A stretch of 64,000 bases of DNA from Roseivirga echinicomitans. GTDB lineage: Bacteria; Bacteroidota; Bacteroidia; Cytophagales; Cyclobacteriaceae. Where the stretch lies: positions 248,001-312,000 of the forward strand of contig NZ_LRDB01000001.1 in NCBI RefSeq assembly GCF_001592935.1, written 5' to 3'. A program made the translations under genes and the position numbers. The notes below the pieces were generated by a model. It was not told the origin of the DNA and did not search any database. It saw only the letters and a program-made list of their open reading frames with translations. Each line of letters starts with the position of its first letter. Within the stretch, counting starts at the first letter, position 1. This document shows positions 54,493-63,165 of this stretch, piece by piece.

Positions 54493-54689
54493 ACCAATAG
54501 TTCCCTAACATCTACATCCAATGTTTCGGCAATAGTGAAGAGGGTCTCCATGGTGGGCTGCATATCGTTAGTACACCAGCGTGATACAGTAGTAATGTTC
54601 TTCCCCGTATTTTCAGAAAGCCAATTATTAGTTTTTCCTTTCTCTGCCAACACTGCCTTTATGCGGTTATAAATCTTTTTATCAGCCAT
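54477..54689 (-). CDS. Small XRE-family HTH regulator
   Basis: The 70-residue protein is almost entirely one Cro/C1-type HTH (IKAVLAEKGKTNNWLSENTGKNITTVSRWCTNDMQPTMETLFTIAETLDVDVRELL). Small HTH proteins of this kind in Bacteroidota are often YozG-like or antitoxin-like. Its start lies next to the divergent promoter region holding repeated TATCGT boxes, which it may bind to control itself and the 93-residue gene. Confidence 0.82.
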   Translation of the reverse strand: MADKKIYNRIKAVLAEKGKTNNWLSENTGKNITTVSRWCTNDMQPTMETLFTIAETLDVDVRELLVSTKV

Positions 54690-54692
54690 AAA

Positions 54693-54817
54693 ATTATCGT
54701 TCTACACAAATTATTGATCAAAATAAGAAAATCGAAACTAGCATATCAAAATTATAATTATCGTATTAATAAACTATTATATCGTATAACGAACTATTAA
54801 TTGTGTTTAACGATAAT
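54693..54817. promoter_or_regulatory. Divergent AT-rich promoter region with repeated TATCGT/ACGATA boxes
   Basis: TATCGT occurs at 54695-54700, 54759-54764 and 54780-54785, and its complement ACGATA at 54810-54815. The outermost two form ATTATCGTT and AACGATAAT in inverted orientation, one next to each divergent gene. This pattern suggests a multi-site operator for the small HTH protein. Confidence 0.45.
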
Positions 54818-54862
54818 AATTTTAAATTTGGTTAAATATTACGAACGTTAAAGCTAATTCTT

Positions 54863-55144
54863 ATGGACAAAAAAGCCCTTGCCCTTCATCTCATAAAACA
54901 AGACCTTAAATATCGCCAAATGGTGGTTGCCCAAAACAGTGTTGGTATTCACTTGGAGTTTCACCCCGACTTGGTACGTGTTATCCGTGCTTTAATGGGG
55001 CATTCCAATGTTAAAACCATAGACGCCTGGGTAGACGTTTATGTGCAAGGAATGGCCAAAATAGAAAAGATAAATTGGGGTAATGAAGCAGGGCTTTATA
55101 TTGTAGCACTCAACATTTACAAATCATTAGAAAGCTTTAACTGA
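54863..55144 (+). CDS. Hypothetical protein, 93 residues
   Basis: A predominantly helical small protein with LVRVIRALMGHSNVKTIDAWVDVYVQGMAKI in the middle. It has no signal peptide, membrane helix or recognised motif. It is divergent from the small HTH gene and probably controlled by it. A toxin-like or phage-derived origin is possible but unproven. Confidence 0.55.
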   Translation: MDKKALALHLIKQDLKYRQMVVAQNSVGIHLEFHPDLVRVIRALMGHSNVKTIDAWVDVYVQGMAKIEKINWGNEAGLYIVALNIYKSLESFN

Positions 55145-55172
55145 TTTGTAAGCATCTCTTTACAGTTTGGTA

Positions 55173-55820
55173 TTAAAACTTGATACCCACTTCCAATGCA
55201 AATAATCGGTTTTTAAGAATTAGCTCATCATAAGCTTCATTTTGGATTTTTACCTGATTAATAAAACCAAGGTTAGAGAAAATACCGGCATACACACGGG
55301 TATTTACCCCAATGTTTCGCTCTAAGCCTCCACCAAAATTACCCGCTAAATCAAAGCTTCTAAATTCACGGATGATATCAGAATTAGTAGATTTCGGAGA
55401 ACTGCTCAAGCGTACTTCGGGTACAATACCAAAGTTGAAATAAATCTTAGTATCAAGAATCACCTCATTGGTGTATAGCTTTAGCAAGGCCGGAACCTGC
55501 AAAAACTCTTGGTTAAAGCTGGCTGCTCCTGTTACATTGGCGATGCTATTGGTTGACCTAGCCGTTATCCCAAAATCCTTGGAGGCATAATTGATTCCGG
55601 CACTGAAAAAATAGTTTTCTTTGAACTGATAATCTACAAAAGCACCGATCAAAAACTGAACGGAAGAGCCGTCATCATCATAATTTGTACTTGTACCATC
55701 TGTACTTGGCTTTGAATAGGTTAGGGTTGGCCCTAATTTGATACCAATATTATAATCTTGCGCTACAGCTGCCACGCTAAACAATGATAACAAAACCGCT
55801 GCTAAAGTGAATTTTCTCAT
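55173..55820 (-). CDS. Outer-membrane beta-barrel (porin-family) protein
   Basis: The 215-residue protein has a signal peptide (MRKFTLAAVLLSLFSVAAVAQ). Alternating-strand segments (YNIGIKLGPTLTYSKPS, VQFLIGAFVDYQFKENYFFSAGINYASKDFGI) and an aromatic C-terminus (LFALEVGIKF) follow. This is the PorT/OmpW-size barrel common in Bacteroidota, usually annotated as a porin family protein. The ligand is unknown. Confidence 0.82.
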   Translation of the reverse strand: MRKFTLAAVLLSLFSVAAVAQDYNIGIKLGPTLTYSKPSTDGTSTNYDDDGSSVQFLIGAFVDYQFKENYFFSAGINYASKDFGITARSTNSIANVTGAASFNQEFLQVPALLKLYTNEVILDTKIYFNFGIVPEVRLSSSPKSTNSDIIREFRSFDLAGNFGGGLERNIGVNTRVYAGIFSNLGFINQVKIQNEAYDELILKNRLFALEVGIKF

Positions 55821-55863
55821 GGGGAATAAAATAAATGAATACTTTTGTCATTTAAAATTAAGT

Positions 55864-56847
55864 ATGAACAAAAGCTGGACTATTAGTTTCGTTTTCTTGT
55901 TGGTTATGGCTTGTGGCAAAGATGACCCTTGCAAAGACATCCCAAATATAGCCCTTGATTTGGACTATACGAGTTTGGTAGACCAAATTCATTCAGTGGA
56001 AGATACAGCGGCTTTAAATGATTTTTTAGAAGCCAACCCAATCGTACGTGATTACTTCTTTTTAGCGGCCGATTATCCATCTAAAGCGGAGATGCTTACC
56101 GAGGTTTTCAACCTGATAAAAAACCCGTTTGTGGATACGCTGTATCAGCAAACCAAACAAATTATTGACGAGGCACAGTTAGAACAAGACTTAGAAACGG
56201 CATTTAAACGTATAAAATCTTATTATCCTGAATACAGGGTACCCAAAGTTCAAACCGTTTACTCCGCTTTTGGTAACGATGTATTTTTCTCTGACACTCT
56301 AGTCATTATTGGTATTGATTATTATTTGGGTCCAGAAGCTTCTTACCGACCAAATGTCTATGATTACCTATTGGTAAGGCTTACTCCTGAGCACCTCGTT
56401 CCGCACATTGTTCAGTTCTCTTCTTTAAAATTCAACGATACGTTTGACAATGGTGAACGTACTATTTTAGAGGAAATGGTGTACTACGGAAAAGCACTTG
56501 AGTTCACAAAAACCATGTTGCCTTGCTTACCTGATAGTTTGATTATGGGTTATGATGGTGAAAGCTTGGCCTCGTCCATTCGAAGTGAAGGTTTTCTTTG
56601 GTCGTATTTTGTGGATAATGCTTTACTATACGACAAGAACCCACTCAATTTATCCAAATACATTGATGAGCGCCCAGGAATTCCTGAAATTGATCCCATT
56701 TGCCCTGGCAGAATTGGCCAATGGATCGGCTGGCGTATTGTTCAGAAATATCAAGAAGAAAAGGATTTGGACTTTACAGCGTTGATGAAGCTGACAGACG
56801 CCAATGACTTTTTGTTGCAGTCGAGGTATAGGCCTAAAAACAATTAA
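55864..56847 (+). CDS. gldB: GldB-family gliding-motility-type lipoprotein
   Basis: The ATG at 55864 gives a lipoprotein signal (MNKSWTISFVFLLVMAC, Cys17) and 327 residues. The body shows the GldB pattern: FLEANPIVRDYFF, TAFKRIKSYYPEYRVPKVQTVYSAFGNDVFFSDTLVIIGIDYYLG, VPHIVQF and GRIGQWIGWRIVQKY. GldB is needed for gliding in Flavobacterium, but homologues are widespread in non-gliders. The protein has some M-type metalloprotease resemblance (DUF2268-like). No other gld gene is next to it. A longer upstream extension overlaps the divergent porin start and is rejected. Confidence 0.8.
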   Translation: MNKSWTISFVFLLVMACGKDDPCKDIPNIALDLDYTSLVDQIHSVEDTAALNDFLEANPIVRDYFFLAADYPSKAEMLTEVFNLIKNPFVDTLYQQTKQIIDEAQLEQDLETAFKRIKSYYPEYRVPKVQTVYSAFGNDVFFSDTLVIIGIDYYLGPEASYRPNVYDYLLVRLTPEHLVPHIVQFSSLKFNDTFDNGERTILEEMVYYGKALEFTKTMLPCLPDSLIMGYDGESLASSIRSEGFLWSYFVDNALLYDKNPLNLSKYIDERPGIPEIDPICPGRIGQWIGWRIVQKYQEEKDLDFTALMKLTDANDFLLQSRYRPKNN

Positions 56848-58034
56848 ACTCCCTTGGTTGATTCTAAAACTGCAATCAATTTTTGTACTTGTAATCGCTT
56901 CGAGTAAAGCTTTTCTGCAACAATTCGCGCATTGTTTTTATAGGTATCTAGTTTATCTTTTTGTTCAATAAATGGTGTGATCTTCTGAATAAAATCATTC
57001 GCGTCTTCAGGATTAGTATAGAAACCGCACTTATTTTCCTCCACCAAATCCTTTGTCCAGCCAAGCGAGTTCACAATCGTAAGTTTACCAGCCGCTAGGC
57101 TATCAAACATTTTATTGGGGCTGTTGGTACTCAAAACAGGGAAATTGGCAAAAGAGACATAAGTCGCATCTGTTACATTAAGTATTCTTCGTACCCCTTC
57201 TTTGTTCTGATGACCGTAGAACTCTACATTTTTGAGTTTTTTTAGGTAAGCCTCTAATTTAACCTGATGTAATTTAGCCCCTTCACCCACAATCTTAAAC
57301 TTGATATTCAACCCCATTTTTAAGCACTTCTCGGCTGCCTCCAGCAAAAACTCGAGGTGATTCGTAATACCAATACTACCCAAATAGGTAATTACAAAAG
57401 CATTGTTCACATTATAAAAAGAAGTCAGCTTTGGGTCTTTTAACTCCTTACTAAAGAACTCGCAATCTGCCATATTCGGGATCATATGTACTTCCTTTTC
57501 AGGAACCACTTCTCTAATCCAATCTTCCATTCCAGGGGAAAGCGCTATGATTTTTTCTGCACGCTTGTATATTTCTTTCTCAAGTCCGTATAGCCACTTT
57601 TTCAGCCAGCGGGACTTAATTGCACCAATCTGAATAGGCGCAGTAGGCCACAAATCGCGCACTTCAAAAATATAGGGTTTGTTCAACCTCTTCTTCAACC
57701 AAAGACCAACCAAGCCCACGGTTAAAGGTGTAGAAGTCAAATACGCCAAGTCAAAACTCAAGTTTTCTTTTGAAATCAGTTGCTTTGATTTCTTTTGAAA
57801 CGAATAGAAAGAATAAATGCGCTTAAGAAAGCCTAAGTCGTTGCTGTAATAAACAGGCAAGTAATGGACTGTGATTCCATCAATTACGGTTTTTTGATAA
57901 ATGCCTTCGTTGTGGCTTGTAATCATTTCCACTTCAAAGCCTTGATCCACCAAGCCTTTGGCCAAGTAGTAAGAGCGAATGGCTCCTCCTTCTTGAGGCG
58001 TTTTAAAATATTGGTGGATATACAGAATTTTCAT
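56844..58034 (-). CDS. Glycosyltransferase family 4
   Basis: A 396-residue GT-B enzyme. The N-terminal acceptor domain has ILYIHQYFKTPQEGGAIRSYYLAKGL, and the C-terminal nucleotide-sugar domain has VITYLGSIGITNHLEFLLEA, VEFYGHQNKEGV, SPNKMFDSLAAGKLTIV and the E of VEENKCGFY. It resembles WbuB/WcaI-type transferases of surface polysaccharide synthesis. The ATG at 58034 fits the fold. It overlaps the GldB stop by 4 bases in convergent orientation and stands alone, 18 bp after nth. Confidence 0.88.
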   Translation of the reverse strand: MKILYIHQYFKTPQEGGAIRSYYLAKGLVDQGFEVEMITSHNEGIYQKTVIDGITVHYLPVYYSNDLGFLKRIYSFYSFQKKSKQLISKENLSFDLAYLTSTPLTVGLVGLWLKKRLNKPYIFEVRDLWPTAPIQIGAIKSRWLKKWLYGLEKEIYKRAEKIIALSPGMEDWIREVVPEKEVHMIPNMADCEFFSKELKDPKLTSFYNVNNAFVITYLGSIGITNHLEFLLEAAEKCLKMGLNIKFKIVGEGAKLHQVKLEAYLKKLKNVEFYGHQNKEGVRRILNVTDATYVSFANFPVLSTNSPNKMFDSLAAGKLTIVNSLGWTKDLVEENKCGFYTNPEDANDFIQKITPFIEQKDKLDTYKNNARIVAEKLYSKRLQVQKLIAVLESTKGV

Positions 58035-58052
58035 GGTGAACAATCAACTGGC

Positions 58053-58706
58053 CTAACGCACGATTCCTTCCTTTTTCTCGAAATAACGGCAAAAAGAAGT
58101 TAAAGCACACGATTCGCATTTAGGAGTTCGCGCTAAGCAAGTATAGCGACCATGCAATATCAGCCAATGATGAGCCAATGGAATTACCTCTTTTGGGAGA
58201 TGACTTACCAACTGTTTTTCTACTGCCAATGGAGTATTGGCATTCTGATTTACCAAACCCAATCTTTTCGACACCCTAAACACATGCGTGTCTACTGCCA
58301 TGCTGGGCTGATTCCAAACCACGGAGGTAATTACGTTGGCCGTTTTTCTACCCACACCCGGTAGTTTCTGCAAGTCCTCAATGGTTTCGGGAACTTCAGA
58401 ATTAAAATCTTCCACCATCATCTTTCCCAAGCCCAAAAGGTGCTTGGTTTTGTTGTTGGGATATGAAACGGTTTTTATATAGGGAAAAAGTTCGTCAAAA
58501 TGAGAAGCCGCTAAATGGGCCGGAGTAGGAAAATCTTGAAACAATTTGGGCGTCACCAAATTGATTCGTTTGTCAGTGCATTGCGCACTCAAAACCACAG
58601 CCACTAGCAACTCAAACGGATTGCCATATTGCAGTTCCGTTTCGGCCTGTGGTTGGTTTTCACTAAAGTATGCTATAAAAGCCTCGTACCTCTGCTTCCT
58701 CGTCAT
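58053..58706 (-). CDS. nth: Endonuclease III (DNA glycosylase/AP lyase)
   Basis: A 217-residue HhH-GPD enzyme with the hairpin LPGVGRKTA, catalytic Lys121 and Asp139 (VDTHVFRVSKRLGL), and a C-terminal 4Fe-4S set C190-x6-C197-x2-C200-x5-C206. It removes oxidised pyrimidines in base excision repair. Length and all catalytic residues are standard. Confidence 0.95.
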   Translation of the reverse strand: MTRKQRYEAFIAYFSENQPQAETELQYGNPFELLVAVVLSAQCTDKRINLVTPKLFQDFPTPAHLAASHFDELFPYIKTVSYPNNKTKHLLGLGKMMVEDFNSEVPETIEDLQKLPGVGRKTANVITSVVWNQPSMAVDTHVFRVSKRLGLVNQNANTPLAVEKQLVSHLPKEVIPLAHHWLILHGRYTCLARTPKCESCALTSFCRYFEKKEGIVR

Positions 58707-58720
58707 GCCCCTAAATTAGG

Positions 58721-58957
58721 CTATTTCAAGGAATGAAGGTCATAGGATTTAGAGTAACTTAGTATTTTGTCGATAGTCGACTCAGAAGGTACTCGTTCAG
58801 CAGCCGTTATTAACATCACTGTTTGCTCAAGTTCACGCAACTCATGCGACAGCGAGCCATTTAAAATGGCGGCAGTTTGAATTTCGATATTTTCTTCTGT
58901 GTCGGTCTCCTGATATATGTATCTGATCAGGTCATTCTGGGTAGATGTTCTTATCAT
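58721..58957 (-). CDS. Small protein partner of the ECF sigma factor
   Basis: From the ATG at 58957 this 78-residue protein is acidic and helical (NDLIRYIYQETDTEENIEIQTAAILNGSLSHELRELEQTVMLI). Its start overlaps the sigma-factor stop by 26 bases. Similar small proteins follow ECF sigma genes in many Cytophagales and may act as soluble anti-sigma factors. The N-terminus resembles the first helix of zinc-less anti-sigma domains. A longer frame reading into the sigma gene is rejected. Confidence 0.65.
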   Translation of the reverse strand: MIRTSTQNDLIRYIYQETDTEENIEIQTAAILNGSLSHELRELEQTVMLITAAERVPSESTIDKILSYSKSYDLHSLK

Positions 58958-59531
58958 ACGCAACGTTCGTTTTGTCCATCTTTTTTCTAAGATTGATGAG
59001 CGCATAACGCATACGACCAAGGGCGGTGTTGATACTAACATCTGTTACTTCCGCAATTTCCTGAAAGCTCATTTGCATGTAGTGTCTCATCATAAGAACT
59101 TCTCGCTGTGAATCGGGTAGCTCTTTTATTAACTCCCTAAGTAACGCGTGTGTATCTTCTTTTATTTGACGATCCTCGATAGATTCTTCAGAAAACTCTA
59201 AGCTGTTGAACACATTGCTGCCATCTTCCATCACAATAGTTGGGTATCTCTTGGCCTTTCTAAAGTGGTCAATCGCTAGATTATGTGCGATTCGGCTCAC
59301 CCAAGGCAGAAATTTACCTTCCTCATTGTAGCGTCCAGACTTTACTGTATTCACCACCTTGACGTAAGTTTCCTGCAATAAATCTTCTGCAAGATTATGG
59401 TCTTTTACAATCATAAAGATTGTAGTAAAGATTTTATTTTTGTGACGAGAGACTAATTCCGCGAATGCGTCTTCATTACCGTTTTTGTATAGCGATATCA
59501 ATTGGCTATCGCTTACTTCATATTTCCTCAT
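58932..59531 (-). CDS. ECF-type RNA polymerase sigma factor
   Basis: The 199-residue protein has region 2 (LAEDLLQETYVKVV, FLPWVSRIAHNLAIDHFRKAKR) and region 4 (LPDSQREVLMMRHYMQMSFQEIAEVTDVSINTALGRMRYALINLRKKM). It is a member of the large Bacteroidota sigma-W/RpoE-like group. The overlapping small downstream gene is a likely regulator. Its extra N-terminal segment is typical. Confidence 0.9.
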   Translation of the reverse strand: MRKYEVSDSQLISLYKNGNEDAFAELVSRHKNKIFTTIFMIVKDHNLAEDLLQETYVKVVNTVKSGRYNEEGKFLPWVSRIAHNLAIDHFRKAKRYPTIVMEDGSNVFNSLEFSEESIEDRQIKEDTHALLRELIKELPDSQREVLMMRHYMQMSFQEIAEVTDVSINTALGRMRYALINLRKKMDKTNVAYDKNIYPE

Positions 59532-59793
59532 GTTAGTTATTGTTAGGTCTAAGTAGAGGTTTATATCATACGGTAATGTTTAGTTTTTAGAAATGGATTA
59601 ATAATAAATACGATCTCAAATGTATTGATTCAAATATAGATTACAAATATTTGATCGTGATTTTTAATTTTCAAGCTTTAGGCTAATGCCTTCAAGACTA
59701 TCACAAAATTTTACTCAAGTATAATGCCAGAGTTTAGAATTTAATTCTGAAAAAGGTAATTATTTTCAATTAACAATTAGTTGCCAGCTCTGT

Positions 59794-59801
59794 TATCTTT
59801 G
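59794..59801 (+). promoter_or_regulatory. Bacteroidota -7 box for uvrA (TATCTTTG)
   Basis: A perfect TAnnTTTG match that ends 7 bases before the uvrA ATG, so the transcript would have almost no leader. The rest of 59532-59808 is AT-rich without other visible features. Confidence 0.5.
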
Positions 59802-59808
59802 CAATCTT

Positions 59809-62628
59809 ATGAATTCAACAACACTTAACCGCCCTACCCCTATTGACGACTTGAACCCTAGAGAGTTCATTATCATTAAAGGAGCTAGGGTAAATAACCT
59901 TAAAAGTATCGATGTGGCCATTCCAAGGAATAAATTGGTGGTGGTTACAGGCCTTTCTGGTTCAGGTAAATCATCACTGGCCTTTGATACGCTTTTTGCG
60001 GAAGGGCAGCGGATGTATGTGGAAAGTTTGAGTTCATATGCCCGTCAGTTTTTAGGCCGAATGGAAAAGCCTGAGGTCGATTATATCAAAGGGGTTTCGC
60101 CTGCCATTGCCATTGAGCAGAAAGTAAACAATAGAAACCCTCGTTCTACTGTAGGGACGACCACAGAAATTTACGATTACCTGAAATTACTCTTTGCCCG
60201 TATCGGTAGAACTTTTAGCCCAGTGAGCGGCAAAGAAGTAAGCCGCGATAGTGTTACGGGTATCGTAGAGTTTTTAATGGCCAAAGAAGAAGGCACCAAG
60301 TTGATGATTCTTTGTCCGCTTGTTCAGAAGGAAGAAAGAAGTGTAACAGAGGAATTGAGTTTACTGCTGCACAAAGGCTATACCCGTGTGGTGGCAAAAG
60401 GCGAGCCTTATTTTATAGAAGATTTACTCAAGGACGGGAAAGACATTGTTTCAAAGGACTTGGAAATTCTGATTGATAGAGGCGTAGTCGCCCACAACGA
60501 AGACACCAAATTCCGTTTTTCAGATTCAGTACAAACTGCGCTTTTCGAAGGCCAGGGAGATTGTATAATTGAAATTCCGGGCGAAGGCCGAACGGCTTTT
60601 TCCGATCGATTTGAGGCAGACGGAATTCTGTTCGAAGAGCCAAGCGTTAACCTATTCACTTTTAATAATCCCTTTGGCGCTTGTAAGCGCTGCGAGGGTT
60701 TTGGGAAAGTTTTAGGCATCGATATCGACTTGGTGATTCCCGATAAATCACTTTCTGTATATGAGGGAGCTATAGCCCCTTGGCGCAGTGAAACCATGAA
60801 TAAATGGCTGCAACCGCTATTAAAACATGGAATAGAATTTGATTTCCCTATTCACAGAACTTATGCGGAACTGACTGACAAAGAGAAGCAGCTGCTTTGG
60901 ACAGGCAACAAATTCTTCAAGGGGCTCAATAAGTTTTTCGAGCACTTAGAATCGAAAACACACAAAATTCAGTACCGCGTAATGCTTTCGCGTTACCGCG
61001 GCCGCACCGACTGCCCTGAATGTAAAGGTACAAGGCTAAGAAAAGATGCAGCCTATGTAAAAGTGGACGGCAAGAGCATCACAGATGTTGTTCTAATGCC
61101 AGTGAAGGATGCGGCTGTATTCTTTGAAACGCTTCCACTTACAACGCATGAAGAAAAAGTAGCGAAAAGACTACTTCAAGAAATTCAAAACCGACTTGAA
61201 TATTTAGGCCGCGTAGGCTTAGGTTACCTTACCCTAAATCGGCTTACAAGTACTTTATCGGGAGGGGAATATCAACGCATTAAACTGTCCACCTCCTTGG
61301 GCAGTGCCTTGGTGGGTTCCATGTATATTTTGGATGAGCCTAGCATTGGTTTACATCCGCGCGACACTGATCGATTGATTTCTGTTTTGCTTACCCTCCG
61401 CGACTTGGGCAATACGGTGATTGTAGTAGAGCACGAAGAAAAAGTGATGCAAGCTGCGGATCAAGTCATCGACATTGGGCCAGACGCGGGTACGCATGGT
61501 GGTGAGCTTATTTTTCAGGGCACCATTGACGAATTGATTCAAAATGGCACAGGCCACACCGCAAACTATTTGAGTGGAAGGGAAAAACTGGAGATTCCCG
61601 CGCAAAGAAGAAAGTGGCGCGACTCACTTAAAATTAAAGGCGCCAGAGAGAACAACCTGAAGAATATCAATGTGGATATTCCATTGGACGTGCTTACTGT
61701 CATTACGGGGGTAAGTGGTTCGGGGAAATCCACCTTAGTAAAGAAAATTCTTTACCCTTCATTGGGTAAAATGTTAGGTACCGTAGGTGAGCAAACAGGC
61801 AAAATGGATGCGCTTGAAGGTGACACCAAAAAGGTAACCCAAATCGAGTTCATCGATCAAAACCCGATTGGCAAGTCCTCCCGATCGAACCCCGTTACCT
61901 ATGTAAAAGCCTATGATGCCATCAGGGCATTGTATTCAAACTTACCACTATCAAAACAACGCGGTTATAAGCCCGCATTTTTCTCCTTTAATGTAGATGG
62001 CGGCCGTTGTGAAACTTGCCAAGGTGAAGGCGTAGTTAAAATTGAAATGCAGTTTATGGCCGACATTCAGTTGACTTGCGAAAGTTGCAAAGGTCAGCGT
62101 TTCAAACAAGAAATTCTGGAGGCCAGGTACAACGACAAAAGCATTGCCGATGTACTCGACATGACGATTGACGATGCCATGGACTTCTTCGCCAATGAGA
62201 AAGCAGTACATAATAAACTGAAGCCTTTGCAAGAAGTAGGCTTGGGCTACATCCGTTTGGGCCAATCTTCAAACTCCCTCAGTGGAGGCGAGGCACAGAG
62301 GGTGAAACTGGCTTTCTATCTAGGAAAGGGCAAATCGAATGACAAGGATCATATTCTATTCATTTTTGATGAGCCCACTACCGGACTTCATTTCCATGAC
62401 ATAGACAAGCTCATGAAGGCGATCAACGCACTGATTGAACAAGGCAATTCCGTCATCATTATCGAGCACAATACCGAAGTCATCAAACTAGCCGACTGGG
62501 TTATTGACCTTGGCCCAGAAGGCGGACAAGAAGGCGGAAACATCACTTTTACCGGCACCCCAGAAGAAATGATAAAGCTCAAAGACAACTATACCGCGCA
62601 GTATTTGGCTGCTGATATGAGTAAATAA
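59809..62628 (+). CDS. uvrA: Excinuclease ABC subunit UvrA
   Basis: The 939-residue protein has two ABC modules. The first has Walker [14 protein letters not shown] (about 46-58) and signature [17 protein letters not shown]; the second has [10 protein letters not shown] (near 640) and [13 protein letters not shown]. Zinc modules are C-x2-C (CKRCEGFG and CPECKGTRL) and [10 protein letters not shown] with CESCKGQRF. It recognises damaged DNA with UvrB in nucleotide excision repair. It is monocistronic, as is usual. Complete and of normal length. Confidence 0.97.
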   Translation: MNSTTLNRPTPIDDLNPREFIIIKGARVNNLKSIDVAIPRNKLVVVTGLSGSGKSSLAFDTLFAEGQRMYVESLSSYARQFLGRMEKPEVDYIKGVSPAIAIEQKVNNRNPRSTVGTTTEIYDYLKLLFARIGRTFSPVSGKEVSRDSVTGIVEFLMAKEEGTKLMILCPLVQKEERSVTEELSLLLHKGYTRVVAKGEPYFIEDLLKDGKDIVSKDLEILIDRGVVAHNEDTKFRFSDSVQTALFEGQGDCIIEIPGEGRTAFSDRFEADGILFEEPSVNLFTFNNPFGACKRCEGFGKVLGIDIDLVIPDKSLSVYEGAIAPWRSETMNKWLQPLLKHGIEFDFPIHRTYAELTDKEKQLLWTGNKFFKGLNKFFEHLESKTHKIQYRVMLSRYRGRTDCPECKGTRLRKDAAYVKVDGKSITDVVLMPVKDAAVFFETLPLTTHEEKVAKRLLQEIQNRLEYLGRVGLGYLTLNRLTSTLSGGEYQRIKLSTSLGSALVGSMYILDEPSIGLHPRDTDRLISVLLTLRDLGNTVIVVEHEEKVMQAADQVIDIGPDAGTHGGELIFQGTIDELIQNGTGHTANYLSGREKLEIPAQRRKWRDSLKIKGARENNLKNINVDIPLDVLTVITGVSGSGKSTLVKKILYPSLGKMLGTVGEQTGKMDALEGDTKKVTQIEFIDQNPIGKSSRSNPVTYVKAYDAIRALYSNLPLSKQRGYKPAFFSFNVDGGRCETCQGEGVVKIEMQFMADIQLTCESCKGQRFKQEILEARYNDKSIADVLDMTIDDAMDFFANEKAVHNKLKPLQEVGLGYIRLGQSSNSLSGGEAQRVKLAFYLGKGKSNDKDHILFIFDEPTTGLHFHDIDKLMKAINALIEQGNSVIIIEHNTEVIKLADWVIDLGPEGGQEGGNITFTGTPEEMIKLKDNYTAQYLAADMSK

Positions 62629-62652
62629 ACTTTTCCAACAATAAGCTAGACA

Positions 62653-62690
62653 GTGACTGTAATACCTGATATATCAAGTATTACAGTCAC
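62653..62690. repeat. 38-nt near-perfect inverted repeat downstream of uvrA
   Basis: Left and right 19-base halves pair at 18 positions. The outer arms are GTGACTGTAATAC and GTATTACAGTCAC, and the centre TGATATATCA is itself palindromic. No T-run follows on either strand, so it is not a standard terminator. A partial further copy (GTGACTGATAA) is at 62725-62735. It marks the junction between uvrA and the following gene group. Confidence 0.7.
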
Positions 62691-62810
62691 AAAACTCAAT
62701 ATATTTATGGTATACGTCATAAATGTGACTGATAAATAATGTTAGCCAAAAACTTATCGACACAAAATAACCTTTCCACTTCAAGATTATTTTGAAACAA
62801 AATTTTCATT

Positions 62811-62822
62811 GTTAGGATTCCT
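62811..62822. promoter_or_regulatory. Operator-like motif GTTAGGATTCCT, copy 1
   Basis: Twelve bases identical to 63118-63129, with a TAGGA-T-TCC core. It lies 3 bases before a TATATTTG -7 box, where a bound repressor would block the promoter of the thioredoxin-like gene. Confidence 0.5.
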
Positions 62823-62825
62823 TAC

Positions 62826-62833
62826 TATATTTG
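62826..62833 (+). promoter_or_regulatory. Bacteroidota -7 box for the thioredoxin-like gene (TATATTTG)
   Basis: A perfect TAnnTTTG match 35 bases before the ATG. It is followed by three GCAAT repeats (62833, 62838 and 62846). Confidence 0.5.
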
Positions 62834-62868
62834 CAATGCAATAGTGCAATAAATCAAATTCTATTAAA

Positions 62869-63102
62869 ATGAATAAATCAATTTTTTATCATGCAGGATG
62901 TCCTGTATGTGTAAGCGCAGAACATGACATTGTTAATTTAGTTGGAGCTGACAATGTTGAAGTTGTCAATATTGGCGAAAACCGAGTAAGAATATCAGAG
63001 GCAGAAAAAGCAGGTGTTAATTCTGTACCTGCATTGGTAACACCAAACGGTAACACACTTCATATCAATTTCGGTGCATCTATGGCAGATGTAAAAGGGT
63101 AA
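62869..63102 (+). CDS. Small thioredoxin/glutaredoxin-like protein (CPVC)
   Basis: The 77-residue protein has a redox CPVC motif (C11, C14) after FYHAG, and the cis-proline loop VNSVPALV. Length and layout fit minimal thioredoxin-family proteins of Bacteroidota found in small stress or metal-related operons. It is cytoplasmic. Two following genes in the same direction probably form one regulon with it. Confidence 0.8.
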   Translation: MNKSIFYHAGCPVCVSAEHDIVNLVGADNVEVVNIGENRVRISEAEKAGVNSVPALVTPNGNTLHINFGASMADVKG

Positions 63103-63117
63103 TATTTAATTATTATA

Positions 63118-63129
63118 GTTAGGATTCCT
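63118..63129. promoter_or_regulatory. Operator-like motif GTTAGGATTCCT, copy 2
   Basis: Here it extends to the perfect odd palindrome TTAGGA-T-TCCTAA (63119-63131). It lies 36 bases before the exported-protein gene. The same motif precedes the thioredoxin-like gene. Confidence 0.55.
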
Positions 63130-63165
63130 AATCTATAATAATATTCTAACTTCTAAAAACAATTC

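Noticed and set aside
53924-55144. Prophage
   Set aside because: Only two repressor-like genes and one orphan are present, with no structural, integrase or replication genes.
62653-62690. dif/Xer site or rho-independent terminator
   Set aside because: The symmetry is far longer than the 11-6-11 layout of dif, and no T-run follows on either strand.
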